Positions 8,420 to 17,432 of a stretch of DNA of 64,000 nucleotides are shown here, piece by piece. Location of the stretch: the NCBI RefSeq assembly GCF_000511175.1, contig NZ_KI866530.1, positions 2,582,959 to 2,646,958 on the forward strand. The letters are read 5' to 3'. A program made the translations under genes and the position numbers. The notes under the pieces are model-generated. The model made no database searches, was not told the origin of the DNA, and saw only the letters and a program-made list of their open reading frames with translations. Origin of the DNA: Sediminibacterium salmoneum NBRC 103935 (lineage in GTDB: Bacteria; Bacteroidota; Bacteroidia; Chitinophagales; Chitinophagaceae). How positions within the stretch are numbered: the stretch's first letter is position 1; each line of letters opens with the position of its first letter.

Positions 8420-9079
8420 ATGGTTGTATCGCAAATTGTAAATACCAGTTTCCCCTCGCTGAATATTTCGGACAAGCCATCTTTTGCCTTGCAGCTAATG
8501 GATGACTACGATGTGCTTCATTTACCTGTTTTAAGCGAGGAAAAATTTGTGGGTTTGGTTGCTAAGGAAGATATGCTGGATGCAATGGACGCAGACATGC
8601 ATTTATCCAGTCCTGAATTACTCAGGAAACTTTCCATACAACCTGAGGAAAATTTACTGGGAGCTTTAAACCTGATTGCCAATCATGAGCTTTCTATCTT
8701 GCCCGTTGTAAACGCACAGATGGAATTACAAGGAGTTATACTTACCAAAGAATTTCTCAAGTCGATGTCTACTTTTTTAGGAAACGATGAAAAAGGGGCT
8801 GTTATAGTACTGGAGACAGAAAAGAGAAACTTTTCTTTTGGTGAGCTTAGCCGATTGGTTGAAACCAATGATGCCTATATTACTCAATTAAATACATATA
8901 CAGAAGCAGGGACAGGGCTGGTTGTTATTACCATTAAAATCAATAAGATTGAGGTTTCTGATATAGTAGCTACGTTTCAGCGCTACGATTATGTGGTAAG
9001 ACATTTTTATGGGGAAGAAGAATATGCGAATGAGCTGAAAGAAAATTACCAGCACTTGCTGTCGTACCTGAATATGTAG
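8420..9079 (+). CDS. CBS domain-containing protein
   Basis: 219-residue protein with a tandem pair of CBS domains in the first 125 residues. The blocks DYDVLHLPVLSEEKFVGLVAKED and NHELSILPVVNAQMELQGVIL are the usual ligand-binding core. A C-terminal domain of about 80 residues (VIVLETEKRNFSFGELSRLVETN) has the look of an ACT-like fold. Such proteins usually sense adenosyl nucleotides. I take the ATG at 8420. A TACATTTG box at 8405-8412 ends only 7 bases before it, so the message may be leaderless. nadK follows 17 bases downstream. Confidence 0.85.
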   Translation: MVVSQIVNTSFPSLNISDKPSFALQLMDDYDVLHLPVLSEEKFVGLVAKEDMLDAMDADMHLSSPELLRKLSIQPEENLLGALNLIANHELSILPVVNAQMELQGVILTKEFLKSMSTFLGNDEKGAVIVLETEKRNFSFGELSRLVETNDAYITQLNTYTEAGTGLVVITIKINKIEVSDIVATFQRYDYVVRHFYGEEEYANELKENYQHLLSYLNM

Positions 9080-9096
9080 TTATTAAAATCCAATTC

Positions 9097-9975
9097 ATGA
9101 AAGTTGCCATTTATAGTCGTGGCTTAGATATAGAACAAGAAAATCCGCTGTTGATTTTATTGGAAGAACTAAGTAGGCATGATACAGAAATATTGCTTTT
9201 TAATACCTTATTTGAACAGTTTAATATTCCACAACAGCTTTGTAGTAAAGTTCAGCATTTTTCCGGGTACGAAGACCTGGATGAGTCAATTGACTGTGTA
9301 ATTAGTTTGGGGGGAGATGGAACCATGCTTGATACCATTACACTAATCAGAGAAAAAAATATTCCGGTGCTGGGTATTAATTTCGGAAGATTGGGTTTTC
9401 TGGCGAGTATCAGCAGAGAAGAATTGTCTACAGCAGTAGATGCTTTAGTGAATCACACGTATATCATTGATAAACGTACCCTGATACATCTGGACTCCAA
9501 TGTTCCATTGTTTACTGATGCCCCTTTTGCGCTGAACGAATTTACCATTCACAAGAAAGACACTTCCCCCATGATTAAGATTCACACTTATATGAATGGG
9601 GAGTTTTTAAATACCTATTGGGCAGATGGATTAATTGTTTCTACCCCTACCGGATCAACAGGGTACAACCTAAGTTGCAATGGACCTATTTTATTTCCAG
9701 ACTCTTCCAGCCTGGTTATCACCCCTATTTGTCCGCATAATTTAAATGTCCGTTCCATTGTTATACCCGACAATAATATTATTTCTTTTGAGGTAGAGGG
9801 AAGGGCTGATGAGTTTATTGTGGCAATGGATGCACGCAGAGAACTGGTGCCCAAATCGGTTCAACTGGCTGTACGAAAAGAATCATTTAACATTAGTTTA
9901 ATAAGATTAAACGAAAATACTTTTCTCTCCACGCTGCGAACAAAGCTTACCTGGGGTCTTGATAAAAGAAATTAA
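9097..9975 (+). CDS. nadK: NAD kinase
   Basis: 292-residue cytosolic enzyme that phosphorylates NAD to NADP, the entry point to the NADPH pool. The diagnostic GGDG motif is at residues 72-75 within ISLGGDGTMLDT. It is followed by VLGINFGRLGFLA, the catalytic/NAD-binding block NEFTIHKKDTSPMI, and STPTGSTGYNLSCNGPI near residue 185. Its length is usual for bacterial PpnK. The gene neighbours (CBS protein upstream, DUF6089 then uppS-bamA downstream) match the common Bacteroidota order. Confidence 0.97.
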   Translation: MKVAIYSRGLDIEQENPLLILLEELSRHDTEILLFNTLFEQFNIPQQLCSKVQHFSGYEDLDESIDCVISLGGDGTMLDTITLIREKNIPVLGINFGRLGFLASISREELSTAVDALVNHTYIIDKRTLIHLDSNVPLFTDAPFALNEFTIHKKDTSPMIKIHTYMNGEFLNTYWADGLIVSTPTGSTGYNLSCNGPILFPDSSSLVITPICPHNLNVRSIVIPDNNIISFEVEGRADEFIVAMDARRELVPKSVQLAVRKESFNISLIRLNENTFLSTLRTKLTWGLDKRN

Positions 9976-10034
9976 CAAATTAGATAATGAAATTTGTTGC
10001 TATTTTACAAGACCAATAGAAGTCTATAGATCAT

Positions 10035-10883
10035 ATGTTGAAAAAGCTTTTAATTATTCTCCTTTCTTTGTCGGCCGGAATTTCGGCGAAAGCCCAGTTA
10101 ATGGAAAGCTTTTTGCATTCAGGTGAAATTGGTATTGGAGTTGGAATGGGACATTATTTCGGAGATCTGAATCCTGAAATCCGTTTCAATCGACCCAAAA
10201 CGGCTTTTGGGCTTTTCTACAGAAAACAAATCAATAATTATATCAGCGTTCGTTTATCTGGGGAATATGCTTTGCTGGGTTACTCGGACCGATACAGTAA
10301 TAATGATGTACAAAGATCCAGAAACCTCAGTTTTAATTCTAATGTGTGGGAAGTGGGTATTTCCGGGGATTTTAATTTTTTCCGTTTCCAGCCTGGATTT
10401 GAGGGATTTAATTTTACCCCCTATATAGGGTTGGGTATCGGGGCCTTTTCCTATGATCCCTATGCTTATCTGGGTGGGCAAAAATATTTTTTACGATTGT
10501 TGGGCACAGAGGGTCAGGGATCTTCCCTTTATTTAGACCGCCAGTATTATAATCCGGTGGCCATCAGCATCCCCTTTACTTTTGGGGCAAAATATGCTTT
10601 GAATGCCCGGACCAATGTATTTGCTGAATTAATTTACCGGTTTACCAATACCGATTTTTTAGACGATGTAAGCGGCCAAACCTATGCTCCGGATGCGTTT
10701 TCGCCTCTTCCTGATGGGTCTCCCAGCCCGGCATTCCTGTTACAGGACAGAAGCTATGAAACCGGCGCTTCCATTGGTGTTAAGGGAAGACAAAGGGGAA
10801 ATAGCCTCAAAGCCGACGCTTTTGCAACCATTAAAGTGGGCATTTCCTTTAACCTGCACAACTACCGCTGCCCTACTTATTAG
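10035..10883 (+). CDS. DUF6089-type outer membrane beta-barrel protein
   Basis: 282-residue exported protein with a Sec signal (MLKKLLIILLSLSAGISAKAQ) and many alternating aromatic/polar strands, as in an outer-membrane beta-barrel. Examples are EIGIGVGMGHYFGDL, FTPYIGLGIGAFSYDPYA and FAELIYRFTNTDFLDDVSG. Proteins of this type sit between nadK and uppS in many Bacteroidota; the DUF6089 name is from that resemblance. The C-terminal line KVGISFNLHNYRCPTY holds the final strand. Its function is unknown, but the neighbourhood suggests envelope biogenesis. Confidence 0.82.
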   Translation: MLKKLLIILLSLSAGISAKAQLMESFLHSGEIGIGVGMGHYFGDLNPEIRFNRPKTAFGLFYRKQINNYISVRLSGEYALLGYSDRYSNNDVQRSRNLSFNSNVWEVGISGDFNFFRFQPGFEGFNFTPYIGLGIGAFSYDPYAYLGGQKYFLRLLGTEGQGSSLYLDRQYYNPVAISIPFTFGAKYALNARTNVFAELIYRFTNTDFLDDVSGQTYAPDAFSPLPDGSPSPAFLLQDRSYETGASIGVKGRQRGNSLKADAFATIKVGISFNLHNYRCPTY

Positions 10884-10959
10884 TCTATAAGGCAGTTTTA
10901 AGGGATTTAAATCCTTAAAAACCATTGATTTTGTTAATTTTGCACACTAAATTAATCCC

Positions 10960-11729
10960 ATGGTTAAAAAGGAAGACCTTTTGCCGCAAATTAACAAAGA
11001 CCGTTTACCTAAACATATTGCCATCATTATGGATGGAAATGGTCGTTGGGCGGAGGAAAAAGGACAGGACCGTTTATATGGTCATTTTCATGGGGTAGAG
11101 AGCGTTAGAGATATTGTAGAAGGCGCAGCAGAGCTAGGTGTGGGCTATCTTACCCTATATGCATTCAGTACGGAAAACTGGGACAGACCTCAGCCGGAAG
11201 TAGATGGATTAATGGCATTACTGGTAGATACCATCCGTAAAGAAGTGCCGGTGCTCAATAAGAATAATATTCGTTTGCATGTAATTGGAAATACAGATTT
11301 ATTGCCTGAGTTTGCCAAGACTGCTTTGCAGGAAGCTTTGCAAATGACAGAAAGCAATACAGGCCTGAATCTCATTATGGCATTGAGTTATAGCAGTCGC
11401 TGGGAACTGGTGAATGCCGTAAAAATATCGGGCTGGATGTTGCCAGTGGGGTTATCGATCCAAAAGAAATAACCGCCGAAACTTTGCAGCATTACCTTGC
11501 AACCAGTAACTTTCCAGACCCTGAGCTGATGATCAGAACCAGTGGTGAATATAGAATCAGTAACTTTTTATTGTATCAGCTGGCCTATGCTGAACTGTAT
11601 TTTACCAATACACGCTGGCCAGACTTCAGAAAAGAGAACCTGTATGAAGCCATTATAGATTTTCAATCCAGGGAAAGGAGATTTGGCAAAACCGGCCATC
11701 AGGTGCAAACCGAGACCAGTATTGCTTAG
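10960..11729 (+). pseudogene. uppS: Isoprenyl transferase (undecaprenyl-diphosphate synthase), apparent -1 frameshift
   Basis: Cytoplasmic cis-prenyltransferase that builds the C55 lipid carrier for peptidoglycan. The first frame (10960 to a stop at 11472) has the catalytic IMDGNGRW (Asp25), the FHG block and LYAFSTENWDRP. The second part is read in another frame and ends at 11729; it holds [20 protein letters not shown] and [10 protein letters not shown]. The two join if one A is added to the A5 run at 11421-11425, giving [19 protein letters not shown] and about 256 residues, a normal length. The gene is normally essential, so a homopolymer sequencing error is more likely than a true null. 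A TAATTTTG box at 10935-10942 suits a promoter. The gene identity is sure; the break is real in this sequence. Confidence 0.9.
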
Positions 11730-11842
11730 TTTATTTAACAAACAGTTTTCATTATTCGGGGTAATTTGCCCAGCTTAAAGAACCAAATTAATTGCTGCGT
11801 GTGCGGAAATAACCAACCGCCAACAGAACAAACAGAAACGGG

Positions 11843-14578
11843 ATGCATAAAGTGTTTAAATTATCGGTGTTCGCTTTAGTTGTTTTATTATTTACTAAAC
11901 CTGCATTTGCACAACAAACTTCTGATACAACCATCCGCTCTATTGACGCAGATCTGATCAATCTTTTCAACCAAAAAACTCCCAAGAAGTACAGGATTGC
12001 AGCAGTAAAAGTAGTAGGGAACAGTTTTTTTGATGAGAATCTGCTGATCTCTATAGCCAACTTGAATATTGGGGATGAAGTTACCATTCCGGGTGGCGAT
12101 AATTTTTCCAAAGCTATTACCAAACTCTGGAGCCAGAACTATTTTAGTGATGTTGAAATATATATAACCAAGCTGGAAGGCAAAGAGATTGATATAGAAA
12201 TTTCAGTTACGGAACGTCCCCGTTTATCTAATTTCTTCTTTAAAGGTATTCCAAAAGGTCAGGCCGATGAATTAAGAGGCAAAACCGGATTGGTTCCTAA
12301 CCGTGTAGTAACTGAAAATATGAAAATCACCGCTTCTGAAGTAATCAAGAAGTTTTATGGTGAGAAGGGGTACAGAGACACCAAGGTTAAAATTGCGGAA
12401 AGAAGGGATAGTACTTTTGCCAACACGCTTGCGTTGGATTTCTTTATTGATAAGGGGCCAAAGGTAAAAATCAACAATATCAATTTCGGGGATATTACCA
12501 TTGATGAGGTTAAATTGAAAAAACAACTTAAAGGGTCAAAGGAAAGGTCCAGACTTACTTTGTTCCCTGTTATGGATAGCGGCCGAATTGTGGTTCCTAA
12601 AAACTACACTTTCGAAGAATACCTGAAAGAAAAAGGCTATTTAACTTTCAGTAAAACAAAGCGGGTGATGGATCCATACATGAGGATCAAATTCAGTTCT
12701 GCAAAGTTCGACGAAAAGAAATATTTAGAAGACAAAGAGTCTTTGCTGGAATATTATAACACTTTGGGGTATAGAGACGCGGTGATTGATAAAGATACTG
12801 TGTATAGTGTTGGTAACGGCAATCTGAACATCGACCTTAAGATGAACGAAGGAAGAAAATATTACTTCGGTAATATTTCCTGGAGAGGGAACACCAAATA
12901 TTCTGATTCAATTTTAACTACAATCCTCGGAATTAAAAAAGGAGATATCTATAACCTGGATGTATTGAATAAGAGACTGGGTAAATCTTCTACTCCGGAT
13001 GGAATGGATATCAGTGGATTGTATCAGGATGATGGTTATTTGTTCTTCAGAACAGAACCCATTGAAACAGCGGTGTACAACGATACCATCGATTTTGAGA
13101 TTCGCATTATTGAAGGTCCGCAAGCAACCATTAAGAATGTTCGTATTGCAGGTAATGACCGTACCAAAGAATATGTAATCAGAAGAGAAATCAGAACCAT
13201 CCCCGGGGAAAAATTCAGCCGTCAGCTATTAATTCGTTCGGTGCGTGAACTGGCTCAGTTGAATTATTTTAACCAGGAAAAAATTACTCCTAATCCGGTG
13301 CCTAATCAGGAAGACGGAACGGTAGACATCAACTATAGTGTTGAAGAAAAATCAAGCGATCAGCTGGAATTGAGTGCAGGATGGGGTGGTTTGATTGGAT
13401 TGACTGGTACCCTGGGTGTATCGTTCAATAACTTTTCTGCAAAGAATTTATTTAAGAAATCAGCCTGGGATCCATTGCCAATGGGAGATGGTCAGAAGTT
13501 GAGTCTGCGTGTTCAGAGTAATGGTCGTGCATTCCGTTCTTATAACTTCTCTTTCACCGAGCCCTGGTTAGGTGGTAAAAAAAGAAATGCATTAACAGTC
13601 AGCGTTTTCAATACCAAGTTTGGTCAGACATTCGACCCGTTAACCGGTCGTTTTGATCCTGCCATTGCAAGTCAGCGATATATTTCTACTACAGGGGCAA
13701 CGGCAAGTATTGCCCGTCAGTTAAAATGGCCAGATGACTATTTCTCTTTGTCGATGGGTTTAAACTATACCCGATATAAACTAAGTAACTATGCCATTGA
13801 CCCTACCAACTTACCTGGTTTTGACAATGGTATTGTAAACAACCTGAACTTCAGAATTGCTTTACAGCGTTCTTCTATAGACCAGCCTATGTTCCCTAAA
13901 ACAGGGTCTAACTTCCTGGCCAGTTTACAGATTACTCCACCGTATTCTTTAATTAATAGCAGTATTAATCCTGCAGATAACCCATACAAATGGATTGAAT
14001 ACCATAAGTGGCGTTTTAACGGGGAATGGTTTGTTCCATTGGGTAAACCACACGGAGAAGACCGAAACAAACAATTCGTAATGCGTTTTGCTGCTAAGTT
14101 TGGTTTTGTGGGCAGATTCAACGAAAAGTTACAGATTTCTCCATTCGAACGTTTCCAGGTAGGGGATGCGGGTTTAACCAACCAGTTTGCCTTATTAGGA
14201 TTTGATATTGTGGCACACAGAGGCTATCCGGTTTATGATAACTCTAATCCACGTGTAAACCCTGATCAGCAAAGAGCCAGCCAATACTTTACCATCTTTA
14301 ATAAATACACGATGGAATTAAGGTATCCGCTTAGCCTTAACCCAAGCAGTACCATTTTTGGTTTGGCTTTCTTTGAAGCAGCCAATGGCTGGTATTCCTT
14401 TAAAGATTATAATCCATTCCAGCTAAGACGTTCTGTGGGTGTAGGTATGAGATTCTTTTTACCTATGTTTGGATTGCTCGGATTCGATTATGGCATAGGA
14501 TTGGATAGGTTTAATGGAACCAATCAGTTAAGGGATGCAGCACGCTTTACCTTTATGCTTGGATTTGAACCTGAATAA
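11843..14578 (+). CDS. bamA: Outer membrane protein assembly factor BamA
   Basis: 911-residue Omp85 protein that inserts beta-barrels into the outer membrane. It has a Sec signal (cleavage about after TKPAFA), then a string of POTRA domains to about residue 480. POTRA-like text includes AAVKVVGNSFFDENLL, VTERPRLSNFFFKGIPKG and GPQATIKNVRIAGNDRTKEYVI. The C-terminal 16-strand barrel runs from about 500 and carries the conserved block FPKTGSNFLASLQITPPY and a lid-loop area around GYPVYDNSNPRV. The N-terminal region is longer than in E. coli, as is usual in this phylum. The two ompH genes follow 16 and 32 bases downstream in series, forming the standard assembly operon. Confidence 0.96.
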   Translation: MHKVFKLSVFALVVLLFTKPAFAQQTSDTTIRSIDADLINLFNQKTPKKYRIAAVKVVGNSFFDENLLISIANLNIGDEVTIPGGDNFSKAITKLWSQNYFSDVEIYITKLEGKEIDIEISVTERPRLSNFFFKGIPKGQADELRGKTGLVPNRVVTENMKITASEVIKKFYGEKGYRDTKVKIAERRDSTFANTLALDFFIDKGPKVKINNINFGDITIDEVKLKKQLKGSKERSRLTLFPVMDSGRIVVPKNYTFEEYLKEKGYLTFSKTKRVMDPYMRIKFSSAKFDEKKYLEDKESLLEYYNTLGYRDAVIDKDTVYSVGNGNLNIDLKMNEGRKYYFGNISWRGNTKYSDSILTTILGIKKGDIYNLDVLNKRLGKSSTPDGMDISGLYQDDGYLFFRTEPIETAVYNDTIDFEIRIIEGPQATIKNVRIAGNDRTKEYVIRREIRTIPGEKFSRQLLIRSVRELAQLNYFNQEKITPNPVPNQEDGTVDINYSVEEKSSDQLELSAGWGGLIGLTGTLGVSFNNFSAKNLFKKSAWDPLPMGDGQKLSLRVQSNGRAFRSYNFSFTEPWLGGKKRNALTVSVFNTKFGQTFDPLTGRFDPAIASQRYISTTGATASIARQLKWPDDYFSLSMGLNYTRYKLSNYAIDPTNLPGFDNGIVNNLNFRIALQRSSIDQPMFPKTGSNFLASLQITPPYSLINSSINPADNPYKWIEYHKWRFNGEWFVPLGKPHGEDRNKQFVMRFAAKFGFVGRFNEKLQISPFERFQVGDAGLTNQFALLGFDIVAHRGYPVYDNSNPRVNPDQQRASQYFTIFNKYTMELRYPLSLNPSSTIFGLAFFEAANGWYSFKDYNPFQLRRSVGVGMRFFLPMFGLLGFDYGIGLDRFNGTNQLRDAARFTFMLGFEPE

Positions 14579-14594
14579 CCATAAAATTATCGGT

Positions 14595-15113
14595 ATGAAA
14601 AAAATTCTAGTTGCTTTTACCACGCTTTTATTGCTTACTACTGTAGTAAGCGCACAACAACGTTATGCCATTATTGACACCAAGTACATTCTGAGTAAAA
14701 TACCGGAGTACAAAGACGCAGACAAAAAGCTGCAGCTGGTAGGGGAACAATGGCAGAAAGAAATTGACGATAAGCAGGCAATCCTCGACAAAATGTATAA
14801 AAACTACGAAGCAGAGCAGGTAATGCTAACCGAGGAGTTGAAGAAAAAACGGGAAGATGAACTTTTTGTAAAAGAAAAGGAAATCCGCGATTTGCAGAAA
14901 AAGCGCTTCGGATACGAAGGAGATTTGTTCAAGGAACGTCAAAAATTAGTTAAACCTATACAGGATAAAGTCTACAATGCCATTCAAAAAATAGCAGTAG
15001 CAAGGGTTTATGATTTTATCTTGGATAAAAGTGAAGGAATTACCGTTATATTTGCCGACCCCAAACTGGATAAATCCGATGAGGTTTTGAGAGAGTTGGG
15101 CATAAGAAACTAG
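14595..15113 (+). CDS. OmpH/Skp family periplasmic chaperone (first copy)
   Basis: 172-residue Skp-like chaperone that would hold unfolded outer-membrane proteins for BamA. It has a Sec signal ending VVSAQQ and the family opening YAIIDTKYILSKIPEYKDADKK. A long charged coiled coil follows (about 45-130, Lys/Glu-rich), as expected for the tentacles. The C-terminal block FILDKSEGITVIFADPKLDKSDEV is typical. I start at the ATG at 14595, 16 bases past bamA. A second paralogue follows 32 bases downstream. Confidence 0.9.
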   Translation: MKKILVAFTTLLLLTTVVSAQQRYAIIDTKYILSKIPEYKDADKKLQLVGEQWQKEIDDKQAILDKMYKNYEAEQVMLTEELKKKREDELFVKEKEIRDLQKKRFGYEGDLFKERQKLVKPIQDKVYNAIQKIAVARVYDFILDKSEGITVIFADPKLDKSDEVLRELGIRN

Positions 15114-15145
15114 TTAATCAAAAACAAACAATAAATTTCATTACA

Positions 15146-15760
15146 ATGAAAAAATTTCTCTTTGTGTGTGTGGCAATCGCTGCGGTTACACTTTTCTCTA
15201 ACAGCGCCAGCGCTCAGGTTAAAATTGGTTATTTTGATGAGCAAGCCGCTCTTTCTTTGTTCCCTGGTATTGCTAAAATTGACACCCTTTTAAATAGCTA
15301 CAGAATAGACTCTTTGCAAGAAGAGTACAAATATACTTTGGCTGACTACCAACGCAGAGACAGCATCTTCAAAAAAGATTCTGCAACTATGCCTCCTAAA
15401 GCAAGAGAAATGGCAACCAGAGAATTACTACAGGCCCGTTACAAATTGGTTAACTGGACTGAATATTCTCAGCAAATGGAACAAGCTAAATACGAAGAAC
15501 TGGTAGATCCATTCAGACAAAAATTATATGCTGCCGTTCAGGAAGTAGTTGCTGAACAGAAGTATACATTGGTTTTAAAAGCAGAAACCATTTCTCCTTA
15601 TGTAAGACCTAATTTATTGGATAATATTACTATCCGTGCAGCACAGAAATTAAAGCTTCCTTTACCAAAGGAAATTGAAGACGCATGGAAAGCAGCTTCC
15701 GGAAGCAGCGGTGCTCCGGCTCCAACCAAACCAGCGGCTAAGCCAGCAGGAAAAGGATAG
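15146..15760 (+). CDS. OmpH/Skp family periplasmic chaperone (second copy)
   Basis: 204-residue paralogue of the preceding chaperone. It has a Sec signal (cleaved near SASA-QVKIG), the family opening VKIGYFDEQAALSLFPGIAKID, and a charged helical middle. The C-terminus is Ala/Pro/Lys-rich (AP repeats after residue 185), which is absent from the first copy. It is the last gene of the bamA operon: a strong hairpin terminator lies 33 bases after its stop. Two adjacent Skp-like genes are common in Bacteroidota. Confidence 0.9.
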   Translation: MKKFLFVCVAIAAVTLFSNSASAQVKIGYFDEQAALSLFPGIAKIDTLLNSYRIDSLQEEYKYTLADYQRRDSIFKKDSATMPPKAREMATRELLQARYKLVNWTEYSQQMEQAKYEELVDPFRQKLYAAVQEVVAEQKYTLVLKAETISPYVRPNLLDNITIRAAQKLKLPLPKEIEDAWKAASGSSGAPAPTKPAAKPAGKG

Positions 15761-15793
15761 TCTTGTCTGATTATAATTAAAGCATTGATATAG

Positions 15794-15822
15794 CCTCTCT
15801 GATTTACTTCAGAGAGGTTTTT
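15794..15822 (+). terminator. Intrinsic terminator after bamA-ompH-ompH
   Basis: CCTCTCTGA (15794-15802) pairs perfectly with TCAGAGAGG (15809-15817) around a 6-base loop, followed by TTTTT and a further T-run. It ends the outer-membrane assembly operon just before murI. Confidence 0.88.
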
Positions 15823-15839
15823 GTTTTTATCTTTAGACC

Positions 15840-16670
15840 ATGCAACCATCAGCACCGATTGGCGTTTTTGACAGTGGATACGGAGGTTTGACCATTTTAA
15901 AAGAACTGGTAAACACACTTCCCCAATACGATTATCTCTATTTAGGAGATAACGCCAGAGCACCCTATGGCACCCGTTCTTTTGAAACTGTTTACCAATA
16001 TACTTTAGAAGCAGTAGACTGGTTTTTTAAACAAGGCTGTGAACTGGTAATATTAGCCTGTAATACAGCTTCCGCCAAGGCATTGCGCACCATTCAACAA
16101 AAAGATTTATCCAGTTACGGGCCATCTAAAAGGGTTCTCGGGGTGATCAGACCCACCGCAGAAGTGATTGGTCGTTTCTCGGAATCGGGCCAGCTGGGGG
16201 TACTGGCAACCAAGGGAACCGTTATCAGTGAAAGCTATATTCTGGAAATTGCCCATTTCTTTCCTGAAATGGCTGTGTATCAGCAGGCCTGCCCCATGTG
16301 GGTGCCCTTAATTGAGAATGGAGCGCATGAAGGATCAGGAGCAGACTATTTTGTAAAAGAAAGCCTGGGTCAGCTTTTGCAACAATCACCGGCCATTGAC
16401 ACTATTTTACTGGCTTGCACCCATTATCCGCTTCTTATTCCTAAAATTTCCGCTAATCTTCCTGATCATATTCAGTTGATTGCACAGGGGGAAATTGTAG
16501 CCCAAAGTCTGGCAAATTACCTGGAAAGGCACCCTGCCCTGGAGGATCAATGCTCAAAAAAAGGGCAAATCAGGTTCTGTACCACCGATTCAACTGCCGA
16601 TTTTGATGAAAAAGGGGCTATTTTCTTCGGAAAATCCTTGAAATCGGAGCATATACTATTGGGTCATTAA
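15840..16670 (+). CDS. murI: Glutamate racemase
   Basis: 276-residue cytosolic enzyme that makes D-glutamate for peptidoglycan. The family opening IGVFDSGYGGLTILKEL holds the Asp11-Ser12 pair. The two catalytic cysteines are Cys74 in ACNTAS and Cys193 in ACTHYPLL. Its length is normal. The gene lies 18 bases beyond the bamA-operon terminator. A TATCTTTA box (15828-15835) ends only 4 bases before the ATG, so transcription may begin at or close to the start codon. Confidence 0.96.
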   Translation: MQPSAPIGVFDSGYGGLTILKELVNTLPQYDYLYLGDNARAPYGTRSFETVYQYTLEAVDWFFKQGCELVILACNTASAKALRTIQQKDLSSYGPSKRVLGVIRPTAEVIGRFSESGQLGVLATKGTVISESYILEIAHFFPEMAVYQQACPMWVPLIENGAHEGSGADYFVKESLGQLLQQSPAIDTILLACTHYPLLIPKISANLPDHIQLIAQGEIVAQSLANYLERHPALEDQCSKKGQIRFCTTDSTADFDEKGAIFFGKSLKSEHILLGH

Positions 16671-16689
16671 TCTTTTTTACTTAATTTTG
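16659..16689 (+). promoter_or_regulatory. Probable Bacteroidota-type promoter for rpmH
   Basis: TTG (16659-16661) lies 20 bases before TAATTTTG (16682-16689), fitting the -33 TTG / -7 TAnnTTTG pattern of the phylum's primary sigma factor. The box overlaps the end of murI and lies about 80 bases upstream of rpmH, leaving room for a ribosomal-protein leader. No transcript data back this. Confidence 0.4.
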
Positions 16690-16769
16690 CCGTCCTTTCA
16701 CAAGCGGCGGTATGGTGACTGCAGCATTGAAATGAAACCATATTTTAGGGTTAGTAAAAAAAGACATCA

Positions 16770-16925
16770 ATGAAACGTACATTCCAACCACACAAGCGTC
16801 GTCGTAAAACCGTACACGGTTTCCGTAAACGTATGGAGTCTGCTAATGGCCGTAAAGTACTGGCAAGCCGCAGAGCGAAAGGTCGCAAGAAACTTACCGT
16901 TTCCAGCGAAAAAGGATTAAAGTAA
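16770..16925 (+). CDS. rpmH: 50S ribosomal protein L34
   Basis: 51-residue basic protein with the full L34 signature: [18 protein letters not shown], then [21 protein letters not shown]. It is a component of the large ribosomal subunit near the exit tunnel. It is followed by a hairpin terminator, then rnpA, the near-universal rpmH-rnpA order. The C-terminal extension ([11 protein letters not shown]) is typical of this phylum. Confidence 0.98.
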   Translation: MKRTFQPHKRRRKTVHGFRKRMESANGRKVLASRRAKGRKKLTVSSEKGLK

Positions 16926-16986
16926 TCCCTCCAATCCTCACTGAGGAAGCAGGAATCAAATGAATCCTGTTGGGCAAATCATATTG

Positions 16987-17014
16987 AGCTCCGTCTTTGT
17001 GACGGAGCTTTTTT
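16987..17014 (+). terminator. Intrinsic terminator between rpmH and rnpA
   Basis: AGCTCCGTC (16987-16995) pairs perfectly with GACGGAGCT (17001-17009) around TTTGT, followed by six T residues. It would end or attenuate transcription from rpmH 14 bases before the rnpA start, letting the ribosomal protein be made in excess over the RNase P protein. Confidence 0.85.
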
Positions 17015-17027
17015 AGTTTTGTAAAGC

Positions 17028-17432
17028 ATGGATACCAAAAACACTTATTCCAAAAACGAAAAATTAAAAAGCAGAAAAGCTTTGGAAGGGCTATTTGCCA
17101 GGGGTAAGTCGTTTAGTATTTTCCCGATTAAAGTGTTTTACACCTTGTCGGAAGAAGTTAATTCAGGCAATGTTCAAGCCGGTGTAGGTGTGAGTTCAAG
17201 GATTTTTAAGAAAGCCAATGACCGAAACAGGGTTAAACGATTGTTGCGCGAAGTATACAGAACACAAAAGCACCCGCTTTATGCTGCAATGGAACAAAAG
17301 ACACCGTCTTTGAATGTATTCTTTTTATATATCGGTAAAGAGCTGCCTGAGTTTGCCGCGCTAAAAGAAACCATGGAAAAAGTCCTGGAAAAATTGGTTC
17401 GAAAAATCAATGAAACCCCAAGCCATGTGTAG
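17028..17432 (+). CDS. rnpA: Ribonuclease P protein component
   Basis: 134-residue protein subunit of RNase P, which matures the 5' ends of tRNAs. The conserved opening [21 protein letters not shown] and the RNR signature [16 protein letters not shown] (about residues 62-77) are present. Its length is normal. It sits between rpmH and yidD, the usual order, and its 3' end overlaps yidD by 23 bases. Confidence 0.95.
   Translation: MDTKNTYSKNEKLKSRKALEGLFARGKSFSIFPIKVFYTLSEEVNSGNVQAGVGVSSRIFKKANDRNRVKRLLREVYRTQKHPLYAAMEQKTPSLNVFFLYIGKELPEFAALKETMEKVLEKLVRKINETPSHV

Noticed and set aside
9974-9998. Inverted repeat AACAAATT / AATTTGTT after nadK
   Set aside because: All-A/T-rich weak stem, no T-run; not convincing as a terminator.
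11421-11427. Programmed -1 ribosomal frameshift in uppS
   Set aside because: The sequence A AAA ATA is not a good slippery heptamer, five A residues are short for polymerase slippage, and UppS is not known to be recoded; an indel or sequencing error is simpler.
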